Shown: in pieces, positions 42,511-53,445 of the stretch
Position numbering within the stretch: position 1 is the first letter of the stretch
Layout: each line of letters opens with the position of its first letter
DNA from: Micrasema longulum
Taxonomy: Eukaryota > Arthropoda > Insecta > Trichoptera > Brachycentridae
Assembly (NCBI GenBank): GCA_022494885.1
Contig: JAGVSM010000897.1
Coordinates: 1-64,000, forward strand
Reading direction: 5' to 3'
Length of the DNA: 64,000 nt
Made by a program: the position numbers and the translations under genes
Notes under the pieces: generated by a model
Told to the model about the DNA's origin: nothing
The model's database searches: none
Seen by the model: the letters and a program-made list of their open reading frames with translations, nothing else

Positions 42511-43045
42511 TCACCAGGTAATGTTGCTTGATGGGAAAAAAAATAATCATAACACAAATGTAAGGTAAAAAAAAAAGTAATCGGTTAATTTCCCTAAAAT
42601 TTTACTGTGCACGCGGAAATATTGATTGACACACAGAGACAGAGTAGATAAGTAAAAGGTTATTTAATAAGAGTAATATAATTAATGAACTCTGAACTTA
42701 AAATATAAAACAAATTTTATTTGACATGAAACGGATATTTTTATATCATGTTAAATAATATTTGATGTTTTAAAGATTATGTCGTTCAAATTTCCCCCAC
42801 GGCGTTGTTTAATCCGAGGTCTAATTTTCATCAGTTCTTTTAATGGAGATGAGCAATGTAAGGATTGAAAAATCTACCCTGGAAACACTAAACGAAATTT
42901 CCATCTTGTTTCTTCGACAATCTGACAGATGGAAAAAATGAATTAATTTTAAGTATTACATTTTGTTATATACATTCATTTGCAAATTACAGATGAAATA
43001 TGATTGCATCCTGTTTCTTTACAAGATCTATTAGTATTTATATTT
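42511..43045. other. Unassigned
   Basis: No element recognised. Confidence 0.35.
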
Positions 43046-43196
43046 TAAAATGACACAACACGACATAGTTGAATTCAAATCAGGAGTTGCGTACTGAGCG
43101 ACGTCTACAATGAAACTATTGGTCAAAACGTAAACCTAGTCATTTGTGAGTAGTTGAGTCGCCTTCTGTTTGATGTGCGTATGCGGTTTCTGGACT
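43046..43196 (-). repeat. Dispersed repeat D4, copy 1
   Basis: Reverse complement of 52674-52825 over about 150 bp, with GAAACCGC.TACGCACATCAAAC, CAGTACGCAACT and GTCGTGTTGTGTC shared. It has no frame. D4 has sharp limits at both loci, suggesting a short element. Confidence 0.75.
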
Positions 43197-43671
43197 ATTC
43201 TTAATTATATGCTCCGGATTCATGTTATGCCTAAGTTTGTTATACAAAGTTAATTTCAATTTTGATTTGTTTATAGCATTTTATCTACAATATTATTTCT
43301 TCAGTCGGTGGCTATGCAAGCCCATCTGTCGCATACGAATAATTCAAAAGATAAAGTTTTTTTATGGTTTCTTCCAGAACAAACTTTATCTGCTTATACG
43401 AATTGCTATCCGAGTAATTTAATTCCCGTAAGCTTAAACTGTAAGAACGGATAGTAAAATAAAGTTTTAAACGGGAAGTTCTTAGTCATGAATTAAATAT
43501 TTTATGTGATCTGTTAACCCTTTTTACTTATAACCATATTATGTTACCACGTACGATGCAGCGAGAAATAAAAAATAATTACTTTTAATCTAATTTATTG
43601 TACCTATATTTTTGGTATTATTACAATATTTAATTTAATTTATTAAATAATTTACTATAAATAATGTATCC

Positions 43672-43918
43672 TTGTCTTCTTTCCTTTTCCACACCTAATG
43701 GTGCATAGAACACTACATTGGGACACCAATCACATCGTATCTTAATTATTTTTCGCTACACGAATGAAAGATAATCAGTGTTACGCTTCAGGTGCCAGTC
43801 CGGGGATTATGAAATATTCTAGTGATACAACACCGTAATTTTTATAAACAACCGGGAATCGAACCCAAGACCTCTTGCGTGGCAGGCAAACGCACTGACG
43901 ACTACACCACGAGGCCGC
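43672..43918 (-). mobile_element. SINE-b, complete reverse copy
   Basis: Reversed: GCGGCCTCGTGGTGTAGTCG, TTGGGTTCGATTCCCGG (B box), ATATTTCATAATCCCCGG, GGCACCTGAAGCGTAACACT, and the tail GCACCATTAGGTGTGG. It aligns with 25047-25304. Confidence 0.9.
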
Positions 43919-44149
43919 AAATAAGAGAGTACTACCACAGTTAACCTATCTCTAAAATTATTTTTAAAGGCAATATTTTTCAATTGGAGGTATTATTTAA
44001 TAATACCCCACAATTAATGTTCATGAAATTGAAAATATTTTTTTCTTTTTCAATTTGTAATATTATATGATATTAATTATTCGTTCTCAAAATTTGAATA
44101 ACTTGAAGTAATTTAAAGATAACCATAAATTGAATTATGTTTTTATTAT

Positions 44150-44348
44150 CATCACTCCCTTTCCGCACCTAATGGTACATAGGTCACTGCATTGGTACAC
44201 TTGATCATTTTTTTATCATACAAAGGCAATACGATCAGTCTGCCAATCAGGTGCCAATCCAGAGACTAAGGAATATTCCAGAGTAAAAACACCGTTTTAA
44301 ATAATTCATGTCAAGAATCGAACCCGAGATACTACGAGACAGACAAAT
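44150..44348 (-). mobile_element. SINE-b, diverged, head truncated
   Basis: Tail (CCGCACCTAATGGTACATAG), middle (CAATCAGGTGCCAATCC) and B box in reverse (AAGAATCGAACCCGAGA) are present. The A-box region is gone. It lies about 230 bp from the previous SINE-b in the same direction. Confidence 0.8.
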
Positions 44349-44599
44349 ATATTTCAATGGCTAAAAAAAGTAAGTTTTATCCTAAATGACATAAAATATA
44401 TTTTATACTTATATATAACAATAACTTATATAGCGCCAAAATTTGTGAATAAAGATTTTAATTTGTATTATGTCGAACTTATATGAAGCGTTCAAGATCC
44501 TAAATAACCAAGGCCTTAAAAGCCGATCTAATAAGGCCATTAAGAGAGATTTATTGTTCGCGACGCTAAATAAATGAAGCCCAAAGTGACGAATTTACA

Positions 44600-44890
44600 A
44601 GCTTCTTCTTCTTTTGCCGCTCCTACCGGAGGTTGGCGATCATCTTTCTGAATTCATCACGATCCTGGGCCAGTATTGTTGTTGATCTTGCATTTTCAAG
44701 TCTGATCTTTATTTCAAATCTGGACTCCACTCATCATTGAGCCAGTATCCTAAATATTTCAAACAGGTAACCTGTTCTATCACACTACCATCTATAGTCC
44801 GATGAATGTTAATGTATCTCTGTTTGCTGGCCACTATATCTTTGTTTTTGTGAGCGTTCATTTTGATTCCGAATTCTTTACGTGCATTAT
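44600..44890 (-). mobile_element. LINE relic with internal deletion
   Basis: The minus strand reads ARKEFGIKMNAHKNKD, RYINIHRTIDGSVIEQVTCL, KYLGYWLNDEWS, then, after a stop and shift, LAQDRDEFRKMIANLR and a stop. Next comes an AAAAGAAGAAGAAG tail. KMN..K and KYLG follow the RT palm. The AQDR...F block is the last piece of the ORF. The whole C-terminal domain between them is missing. The ending resembles L-F (AAQDREEW, then AAGAAG). Confidence 0.75.
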
Positions 44891-45282
44891 TTACCTAATT
44901 TGCTAGCATTAATCTTATTAATGCTTTTATTTAATTAAACGATATTATTTATATTTTGCTTTAAAATGTTAATCGTTAACTAATTAAACGTGGATTTTGA
45001 GTTTGGAAGCATTATTCCGGGTGTCAGAATATTTTTCATTTCATTTAGATTGTTCCGAACAGTAAAATATAAAACCTGAAGCTCAAAGGGGCTATACTTC
45101 AAGATGCCTGAGATCCCAATCAACCGAGATCCGAAGGGCCGATTGTTATTTGAAATTAACAAATGAATACATAAATAAATTAATAAATAAATAAATATCC
45201 CCATCGGCTCCTAGAGGTTCAAGGGGCTTTGCATTTGTTCTCCAATTGCAGTAAATCATAAACATTTTTAATACTTATTTAT
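44891..45282. other. Unassigned; AATAA tail at 45170-45197
   Basis: 45000-45165 has a mixed composition without a clear motif and ends in TTAATAAATAAATAAATAT, so it is probably another LINE 3' UTR. Confidence 0.4.
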
Positions 45283-45680
45283 TTATTTATTTACGGACAT
45301 TGTCCATTTTGACCATTCCTAAGGTGTTAATATAACAATATAAGTACAGTTAATACATAAAAAAATAAGTAAGAAGCATTGACAAACATAGGGGACATCA
45401 AGACAAGATATGGACCATTCATTTAGTGCTCGCTTAAATCGTTGTAAATTCAAACCAAAAAAGTCCAGATCGTGTCTTGAGTTAACAATACGACAATCTA
45501 TGTTGATCAATGAACAGTATGTCATTGTTTATCAACCTATGAGTCGGAATATGGAATTTCGCCTGTCCCAGTAATGACGGCACATCGATTATACCACTTA
45601 GTATGCCGAACATAAATATGAAGTCAATATTAGTTCTACGTTTTTGTGGACTAAAAATATCGAACATTGACTCTATATCA
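45283..45680 (-). mobile_element. LINE L-B, 3' part (split by L-C)
   Basis: The minus strand gives SPQKRRTNIDFIFMFGILSG, DVPSLLGQAKFHIP and then, after a shift, CRIVNSRHDLDFFGLNLQRF. This equals the L-B C-terminus at 60992-61336 and 53100-53290. The 3' UTR ends with a GGAC/GTCC hairpin at 45294-45303 (ACGGACATTGTCCATT) before an ATAAATAAATA tail. Confidence 0.85.
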
Positions 45681-46440
45681 TTAAAAAAAAAAACATTTCG
45701 TTATCCAAGTGACTTGCTCTTCAAAGAATTCAAAGTACTGAATATTATTCAACAGTATGTATTGAGAACGGTAGTGGTTACACACATAAAGAGAGACATT
45801 TACCCAAGCGTCAACCACAACCATAATACAAGATACTCTAATAGGGATCTGATACTAAGTGAAGGGGTCAACACTGTTCTGGCATCGAGACAACACTATT
45901 ACGTAGGCAAAAAGGTCCATAACTTTTTGCCAGAATCGTGGAAAGACAGGAGTGTTGTCAAGTTACGGAAGGTGTTGACCTCGCTCTTTCATGACATTGG
46001 TCGTAGGGAGTCAGAAAAGTTGATGCATGCCACGGATTGGAGAACCTTACTGGATGTCAAAAATAAAATATAAAAAATAAGGAATAATTAAAAAAAAATA
46101 TATTTATAGATGAGAACCATGAAGTTTCGCATAAATAAATTGTCTATGTTTTATGAATGTATGTATGTGTATGCGCATGGGTGTATGTACGTATGTGTGT
46201 ATGTACATGTGTATATATGTGTGTATATATGTGTATGTCTGTATGTATATGAAAAAAAATGTGTATCCGAATAAGTTTATATTTTGTTTGTCTGTGCTCT
46301 ATATTAATTTGTTAACTATTATAATATATTAAAATATAATTGCCTAGCTTGGAACAGGGTATGTACCCTTGTTAGCTGGGCAAAGTGAACATGGAATTGT
46401 ATTTTGATAAAGAGTGTGAATAAATAAAATAAATAAATAA
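45681..46440 (+). mobile_element. LINE L-C inserted in L-B
   Basis: An open frame to 46073 reads SVNHNHNTRYSNRDLILSE, RQHYYVGKKVHNFLPESWKD and KVLTSLFHDIG, the LINE ending with H.HNTR and N.LP. The 3' UTR has a (TGTATG)n stretch at 46157-46252, then TAGCTTGGAACAGGG and GGGTATGTACCC as a hairpin, ending in AATAAATAAATAA. ATATCA flanks it (45675-45680 and 46441-46446). L-B picks up again on both sides in register, which proves the insertion. Confidence 0.9.
46157..46252 (+). repeat. TGTATG-type microsatellite in the L-C 3' UTR
   Basis: Imperfect GTATGTATG/TGTGTATATA repeats. The other L-C copy (38147-38295) begins after this point, so it is not known whether the repeat belongs to the family or grew in this copy. 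Confidence 0.85.
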
Positions 46441-46800
46441 ATATCAGCATATGAATAGTTACCTCTTTCTAGTCCAAACATCCACACCACTTTTCAAAAC
46501 AAGCGATGTTGGACTGATTCAATGAGATTTATGTGTTTCACATAGAATGGAGACCAGACCACGGAGGCATTTTCTAGAAGAGGGCGAACAATTGAGCAAT
46601 TAAGAGTTTTGATAGCGCGGACATTAGTAAAATCAGAGGATATTCTGTAAACAAAGCCGAGTAACTTCAGTAATTTATTTACTATGTTGTCTATATGCTC
46701 GTTGTATGTCAGTTTATAGTCCAAAACAACTCTTCGATCTCTGACGGACTTAATTACATCAATTTTGGAGTTTTCTATGTTATACAATGATAAGGCAATT
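46441..46800 (-). mobile_element. LINE L-B, upstream part (split by L-C)
   Basis: The minus strand reads VIKSVRDRRVVLDYKLTYNE, LLKLLGFVYRISSDFTNVRA and LENASVVWSPFYV, then IESVQHRLF, a stop, and FGLERGNYSYADI. The last residues continue, across the insertion, into the RRTNID of 45283-45680. Confidence 0.85.
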
Positions 46801-47585
46801 TTAAAACAATGTTTAAATAATACAATTATTCAATACAATAAAGGTTCAAATAATACAATCATAATACAATGGAGGTAAGGAGATTCATGCTTCAGGGCCT
46901 CAATTATGTATAATATCTTCATCTGTATATATCGAGACGGTATACTTAACTTCTGTACTATCTGTATCTACCTCGGTATGTTCTATTTACTTGTCATCTA
47001 GACATCATATAATCGAAATCAACCAATGAATGACCTCAAATATTAAATTTGCGTTCTTTTCTTCATTGACATTTGAAATGAATTCATTTATATTTGAAAT
47101 AGGCTTCTGTGATAAAAAGTGCCCACTTTAAAGCGATTATATACTCCAATAAATCCCAATTCACGAAAAAAAGGCTCGCTTGAACATGATTTTGACAATT
47201 ACCAAGATGGTATGCTTAACGATCGTCTGTATCTATCTACTGAGCGATTACAAAACCGGCTTCTTTAACGTCTCAATTTTTTCTTCTTTAACACTCAGAA
47301 ATATAGTAAAACAGTTGGAAAATATATAATACACGATTTTTTTTTTTACAATGGCAACATTTTACGCCTTGGTGCTCTTGTATGTTAATAGGGCAGCATC
47401 TAGCCAATCTGGTAACTGCATCTAGCCGCTTGTTTTCAAAACTGACAGTTATATCGGAATTTAATTTGATTTCAAAATTTAATATTTCTCTTTCGAAAAG
47501 AATAGAAAAAAAGTTCTAAACTCAGAACGATCTAAAAATTTAAATAAATCGTAATAAAAGAAAAGTTGCTCGGTGGAACAAAATT
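46801..47585. other. Unassigned
   Basis: Nothing recognised beyond a T-rich run at 47338-47348. Confidence 0.35.
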
Positions 47586-47589
47586 TTTG

Positions 47590-47885
47590 TCATTTTTAAT
47601 GCGTAGATAAACGTATCGAACGTTTTTAGACCCATCGGTACAAACCGATGTACTTACATCAAAACTTGATGGTGGGGGGATCGGAAGTGCATCTTCGAGA
47701 CCAGTCGGGAGAATTATAACTATGACGTCATACTTAAGTAATGTCATTTAAGTGCGTAGATATGTGTACCGTAACGTACACCTCCCATTGTTTCCTATCG
47801 ATGTACCTCCCTAAAACTTGTGGTGGGGGTGGGGGGGGTCGATAGTGTATCTTCATAATCGCTCTAGAAAATTTATCTTATTTAA
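47590..47885 (+). repeat. S tandem repeat, locus 2 (about two units plus a worn third)
   Basis: CATCAAAACTTGATGGTGGG (47658) and TAAAACTTGTGGTGGGGG (47810) start two units about 152 bp apart. A degenerate partial unit precedes them (AATGCGTAGATAAACGTATC, CCGATGTACTTACATC). The units share TAAGTGCGTAGATATGTGTA, ACGTACACCTCCCATTGTTT and CGATGTACCTCCCTA with locus 1 at 16829-17055. Confidence 0.75.
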
Positions 47886-47984
47886 CTTTACCGTCATGGT
47901 GAAGGTATGACGTTCTTATCTTATCATCATAATCGAGGCCAAGATGCTAGACTATAATCAATGAAAAATTGCAGTGAAGAACCA
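47886..47984. other. Unassigned
   Basis: Short spacer, possibly the left part of the SINE that follows. Confidence 0.3.
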
Positions 47985-48065
47985 CCTTCAAAACCAATAT
48001 TTTACTTCCACCCAGCCAGGAATTGAACTCAGGGCTTTAATCGTGGTAAGAAAACGTGCAAGTCA
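47985..48065 (-). mobile_element. tRNA-like SINE head, degenerate
   Basis: CCAGGAATTGAACTCAGGGC is a reversed B box, and AAACGTGCAAGTCACTAAAA stands where the A-box region should be. It resembles the head of the diverged SINE-b at 35625-35690. Confidence 0.4.
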
Positions 48066-48684
48066 CTAAAATTCGAAGCTTACTTATCACCGTTTGATTT
48101 CCGATCTGAGAGTAGCCATTGAATTGAGAACACTCATCCAGGATTTTCGTTCTGTTTCACACACATAACTATATTCTTCATCCGCCCGGAAACACGTGTG
48201 GATTTTTTTAAAGCATTTTTGAAAGCATATTCACAAAGTGATTTTAAAAATTATGCGGAGCAATTTACGTGGAAAAAATTGACCGCCCTTCCCAATATTT
48301 TAGCAGGTAGTTAAGGGTTGAAATGATGAACGACGCCAAAAGATTATCGAAGGGTTATTTCAACCCCAAAACGATTAAATTTACCAGCTTCAAAGGTATG
48401 ACATTGACATTAAGGGATGACTTGTTACCAGTTTAACACTTAAACAATGTGTGGGTATTTTCACCGAGTTACAGTGGCGCATCCATTATTCAACTTTTTT
48501 GGGGGAGGTTTTAAATTTCGGTGTTATTAACGTAGAGCTTTTTTAGGTAATAATAATAATAATATTTGGCAGCAAAAGCGTCTTTTAAGAATATTATTTA
48601 TTATTTCATCGGTTTACTTTGACAAAGTGTACAAAAAATATAATTTGAGAGTGTTCAGTGTCCTGGATGAATATACGAGTAATA
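48066..48684. other. Unassigned
   Basis: Mixed DNA without a recognisable frame or repeat. Confidence 0.35.
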
Positions 48685-48956
48685 CGAATAAACTTCACAA
48701 ACATCAACAGATGAAAGAATTGAAGGAATATAGATGTTCAAATATAGGCAGAATGGTGAATGTTACACAGTGTGTAAAGTGGCTACTTAAACCAGCCAAT
48801 GACAGGTCATAAGCCCTGTAGATGCCTAGACTTCTATATTACCTTCTCTTAAATGTTCTTCATCTCTGTTATAATACGTTAATATAAACAGCTCCCCAGG
48901 GAGTTGAATTCAGTTCTTGTCTACAAAAATTTGGACAAACTCAAAATATTGTTGAT
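48685..48956 (+). repeat. T repeat, near-complete single unit
   Basis: From AAACTTCACAAACATCAACA to the end block CTCCCCAGGGAGTTGAATTC, CTTGTCTACAAAAATTTGGA and CAAACTCAAAATATTGTTGA. It gives the clearest right end of the unit. No linker follows. A LINE fragment abuts it. Confidence 0.9.
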
Positions 48957-49125
48957 TATTTATTCATTAATAGCCTAGCTTTTGGGGATATGAATATCTG
49001 AAAATTAATGAACCTTAAACATTTGCGTTGAACTTTCTCCACGCTATTAACGTTGGAAACATAAACTGAAGAGCCATTTTCTAACTGACTTCTTACTAAG
49101 GTCATGTAAAGTATGAATAAAAGGA
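48957..49125 (-). mobile_element. LINE RT C-terminal fragment
   Basis: The minus strand has LYMTLVRSQLENGSSVYVSN and VEKVQRKCLRFIN, matching the ...LVRS.LE..S.VW....IE.VQ.K.LR block that follows the RT domain in L-B-like LINEs. Only about 55 codons remain. Confidence 0.7.
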
Positions 49126-49138
49126 GGATTTCTGACAT

Positions 49139-49362
49139 AAGTGGGTAGATTATTCCACAATCAAGCAGCTCCTACTGTGAGACAGATGCATTGGTCTTGA
49201 AAGGATTCTCTCGTTACTAGAAAGAAGACATAGCCCATGTTGTGACAGATGTTGCAAGAGCTCTCTCGGATAAACAGGTGAAGCGGAATTTTTCAAAATA
49301 TTAGTTAGAAGTGAGTGAACGTAAATGTTTCTTCTATGCCTGATACTATGCCAACGTAGATG
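49139..49362 (-). mobile_element. LINE L-A fragment
   Basis: Reversed, it matches 11620-11870: TGGCATAGTATCAGGCATAG, GAAACATTTACGTTCACTC, GTTTATCCGAGAGAGCTC and CTAGTAACGAGAGAATCC. The UTR is missing. It is joined to the R1-like LINE at about 49362. Confidence 0.8.
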
Positions 49363-50110
49363 CGTGCGGTTTCGTATTCGGCTATGCGGTCGAATTAGCG
49401 AAGATAAAAGATATAACGTTTACAGACATTATGCAAATTTAAATAATATAATTTTGAGAAAACGTGTTGTTATGTTAATGCTTGGCTGCTGGGCACACCG
49501 ATGTGAGTTGAAATATTTCAGGCGAATTAATTTAAGCGGACAAAGGCAACCTCTCCTGGCTCTTGCTAAAGCATATAGGACACGATCGACGGATGCGCTA
49601 CCGGTTCTAACGGGCTTGTCCCCTTTGTCAACAATTCACAAACTTCCACTTTCTAAAATCGCTCCTCTGTTATTGGTGGCGTCCGCCTGCTCCCATCTGA
49701 AGGAATGTCTAATCGGATGTTAAAACAAATGTTTTCAAATGCTCTTCTTGACGCTTGGCAATTGCGAAGGAATCTTCCCCTTCAGGGAGGGTTACATTAC
49801 TTCTTAATCTTCTTGGGTTATCCCCGATTACTGGACTACGCAGTTTTTATCAAGTCATGGTAATTTTAATGACAAATTATTTGTTGTCAATATTGTCGGT
49901 TCCCGCTTCGTGCTGCTGCGGATATCCTAATCAATCTAATGAACACATTATGTGGAATTGTCCCTTTTCTCCGCTACGATTACCGAATGGAGTTTCTCGC
50001 CACTATCCGTGTCCCTGTTATAGGTCCTGTCACGTATACAGATCTGGTGGCTCCAAAAAAAATTCTAGGCTTTTAAAAAGTTTCGTTATAATTTCGGCGA
50101 ATTGATCATG
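49363..50110 (+). mobile_element. R1-like LINE relic (post-RT region)
   Basis: The frame to 49723 has LGCWAHRCELKYFRRINLSG, QRQPLLALAKAYRTRSTDAL and PVLTGLSPL, a signature I know from R1/TRAS-type LINEs. A second frame (49755-50105) has QVMVILMTNYLLSILSVPAS and CCCGYPNQSNEHIMWNCP, their C-terminal C.CG...H....CP block. The frameshift lies between 49720 and 49760. R1 elements normally target rDNA, although many relatives insert elsewhere. There is no rDNA here. Confidence 0.8.
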
Positions 50111-51029
50111 TTCAATCAATTTAATCCCAATCAGTGAAGAATTCACTTCCAATCTCAATCCAATGAAGGGAATATTATGCACCTCTGGATTACCTTCTTG
50201 TTATCGGATTACAGAAAACTCCTTCAGGCAGCTTTTCTTGTTTGGCAAGGAGCAACTTTTCCGTGTATGTGGGCACCGCCAAGGAGACTTATGTCCTCAG
50301 ATGCGGTGTGCAGTATGTGGTGGGTAAGCTGTTAAGTTAATGCAATACGCAAATCGCCGCTGGGTGCGGATAGGACTATGATAATTATAATAGTTCATTG
50401 ATCAATTTTTGCTGGTTAAAAACCACCCTGATTCAACAATTAATAACCGCTTTAAATGTGCTGTATCAATACAATCATTGATCAATGATTAATAATTGAA
50501 CGTTCTCTAACAAATCTGCATTTATGTGACCAGTTGGATAATTAGGTGCCATTATTTATTGGGGGAAGGTTTATTCACAGAGCAGGATAATTTCACGGTT
50601 TGTGATTCCATCCCAGATAAAATATTTCAGCAGAGGGAAATCGGTCATTTAAATTGGACATGGGATTTTTCAGTATTATAATAGGGTAGGTCGCGCTCAA
50701 ATTTTGGTATGGTCACGGTGTGGTAGCGCAAATTGTGATGGAAAATATCCAAACAATATCGAAAAATCAGTTTTTTTTATATAAAAAAAGGTCTATAAAA
50801 TGAAGTCCAGTAAAAAAAATATTTTTTCTAATTTTTAGTAGCGTAAATAATATTTTTAAATTTGTAATTTTTAATTCCCCCAAAAATAGTCATCCCATTA
50901 GCCACGCCTCTAATACGTCACGATTCATGTTTACTTGAGGGTATTACTTGCAAACCCAGCAAGATCAAATATCTTTAAAAAATGAGATTTTTAAATTCAT
51001 TTTATTTTTAAGTATTTTACAAGTATAAT
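50111..51029. other. Unassigned
   Basis: 50220-50330 is less A/T-rich and reads RVCGHRQGDLCPQMRCAVCG in one frame, vaguely zinc-knuckle-like, but too short to call. 50335-50395 resembles a SINE-b tail. The rest is unrecognised. Confidence 0.35.
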
Positions 51030-51095
51030 ACGTTAAATTACATTCCCAGGAGTTTCAACAACTCAATTTAGGACATAAATAATATTAACATTTAG
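51030..51095 (-). mobile_element. LINE 3' end in reverse
   Basis: ATTCCCAGGAGTTTCAACAA with CTCAATTTAGGACATAAATA parallels 22848-22885, the same hairpin type with a different loop. Confidence 0.45.
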
Positions 51096-51445
51096 AAAAT
51101 AACACATATTGAGAACAACAAAAAAACAAAGCAAGTTTGGCCCTTTTATAACTAAATATAGCACAAAAATATATACACCTTCTTACGAGCTCTTTCTTTT
51201 TTTTCTCATGTCTTATACAATATATTATTTTTCTCTTTACTGTGAAACATGTTCTCTCATTATATTTGTGAAAAACTTTAACTGGATGTATATACGAGTA
51301 CTATTTTTTTATAATTTGTATTCTTATATAACAACTGTAGTTTTTCCTTAAAAAATAACACATATTGAGAACAACAAAGAAACAAAGGAAGTTTAACACC
51401 ATTATTAATAAATAAAGCACAACAATATATACGCCAAAAACCTTT
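51096..51445 (+). repeat. Direct repeat of about 90 bp, period about 253 bp
   Basis: AAATAACACATATTGAGAAC, AACAAA.AAACAAAG.AAGTTT and CACAA.AATATATAC appear at 51097-51182 and again at 51350-51445. The DNA between is T-rich with a meaningless hydrophobic frame (51109-51351). Confidence 0.75.
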
Positions 51446-51489
51446 TCTTACACAAGCAGAATAAATATAAATATAAAAAAACGCTTTTT

Positions 51490-51580
51490 AGAATTAAAAA
51501 AAGTAGTAAATCTACTAAGGGAGATAAGGTCATTAACATCACATGCCATGCAGATGATGCTGCCATGGTGATAGTACAAT
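51490..51580 (+). mobile_element. Possible RT-box fragment
   Basis: TKGDKVINITCHADDAAMVIV resembles the RT motif with YADD at its centre, here HADD. The downstream frame to 51764 has no clear LINE pattern. Short and tentative. Confidence 0.4.
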
Positions 51581-52673
51581 GAACTTAGATAAATTGAAAC
51601 TTATTCAGAATAAAATTGTTTACAATATTTATAACATTGTCAGTTCAAAATACGGCTTTTTTTGTGAGAATCTGACTTTCAAATTGTTGGGTTTGTTGCA
51701 AACATGGCAACGTTTACTTGAGTATTGCAAAGTCGGCAATCTAGAAAATAAAATTAATTATTGACTATCAGTGTTATATAATCATGATAATTTCATCACT
51801 TGTTGCACATAAAATTTTAACTGGTTATAATAAAAATTTTAAAGATAAAAAAAATGAAGCTATTATTGTAACAGTTTTACGTGATTTGCTCAAAATAAAG
51901 AAAAATGGATTTTGCGGGGTTCGCAAATAATAAACTCATTTGTTCCTGCCATTAAAATTTGTTCAAAACATTGTCACAAATCTTGACGACACAACTGTCA
52001 GGGCCAAACATGTTTTCTAACAACAATTTTTTTAAAAGTTTTTTTTATATTTATGCATGAAAACATTTCTCCACAATATCCATATTGATTTTAAAAATAC
52101 AGTTTATTATTCAAAATCAATTTCAATTTTTTTTTTTTTGGTAATCGTAGTTCGTGATATTTCTCTATTATTGTTTTATTAAATGAAGACCCTGGCGTTG
52201 TTCAAAAAGGTTCATATTTGTATGATTTCTTTAAGTATTAGCTTTGATTGGCTAATACCGCAGCGTTCTACTGCCTCCGGAATTCATCGCAATGCCGAAA
52301 AGATCAAGGATATTAATTTAAAACAAAAAGTTAGAAATTTCTAAAGGTCTTCAATGGAGATGAGTTGGACCTTTTTTACTGATAAGTCATTTTATTATGT
52401 TGTGTACCTACCTAACATGCACGTGTGCAATATCTTATGACTGTATTTAGACTAATAATTATCTCTTTCGAGTTTTGCTGACGACTACTACTAAAACTCT
52501 CTTTAATTATTGCCTCATGTTTGAGGATGGTGATCACGCCTAACTCCAGGAAAGGATCGTCTGTGATCAGTCTCCTAACATATGGAACGGTATTGTGCTG
52601 TTCTTACGGCCTTTGTCAGTGATAATTCTGTACTTTTTTGGTTTTTTAAAATGATTTATAATAGAATTATAAT
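51581..52673. other. Unassigned
   Basis: A/T-rich, with a less biased patch at 52510-52620 that opens in one minus frame without a motif I can name. Confidence 0.35.
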
Positions 52674-52825
52674 CGACCAGAAACCGCGTACGCACATCAA
52701 ACTGAAGCCGACAAAACTACTCATTAATAAGTAATTTTACGTTTTTGTCTTTAGTTACTTTCTAGGCGTTGCTGAGTACGCAACTACCGATTTTAATTCG
52801 ATTACGCCGTGTTGTGTCGTTTTTA
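52674..52825 (+). repeat. Dispersed repeat D4, copy 2
   Basis: Reverse complement of 43046-43196, and similarly well preserved. Contains GAGTACGCAACTACC and CCGTGTTGTGTCGTTTTTAA. Confidence 0.75.
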
Positions 52826-53089
52826 AGTGCTGCTGGGATTAAAATGAAATTGGGTGGAATCATATTTCATGTGTAAGCTGCGAACTCACAAATAATTGTA
52901 TTCATGAATTTGATTATTTTACCGTCTGTCAGAATGTTAAATAAAACAAGGCGGGCATTTTGTTTGTGCCAGGTTAGTCGATTTTTTTATCCGGTTTTCT
53001 ATTAATAAGCCTTAGTATAATATTAAACTGTATTTATTTGATTTATTTTTTTTACGTCTTCCTAATAAGAAGACTTCCTTGACCTTCCT

Positions 53090-53445
53090 CGTAACTGTAA
53101 CATGCGGCATTCAATGTTCTGATTTGCCAGTTGCGAAATAATAATGTGCCGTTCCTCGATCAACACAGCACAAACTATGGCTCGCATGCACCAATGTCCC
53201 GATTGTGTCGTATTGTAAACTCGAGACAAGATCTGGACTTATTTGGTGTAAGTCTTTATAGTTTTAAAAATTCACTAAGATAGACCGGATCTTGTCTTGA
53301 GGTAGTAATTATTTTTTTTTTGTCCTAGCTTTAATTTTATTTAGTTGTATTTTATTTTATTAGTGCCTGTATTTATTATAAGAAATTTTATTTACCATCA
53401 TTAGAATGGACTGCATAAGTCCGTCAAATAAATAAATAAATAAAG
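53090..53445 (+). mobile_element. LINE L-B C-terminus and 3' UTR
   Basis: The frame reads VPFLDQHSTNYGSHAPMSRL, CRIVNSRQDLDLFG and SFKNSLR, the extreme C-terminus of L-B. The 3' UTR ends with GGACTGCATAAGTCC, a GGACT/AGTCC hairpin, and (AAAT)n. It is strongly 5'-truncated. Confidence 0.85.

Noticed and set aside
49363..50110. Evidence that the locus is ribosomal DNA because of an R1-like LINE
   Set aside because: No rRNA text is present on either side, and many R1 relatives are not rDNA-specific.
50230..50330. Zinc-knuckle-like C..H...C...C..C pattern
   Set aside because: Too short, with irregular spacing and no gag context. Only noted in the gap description.
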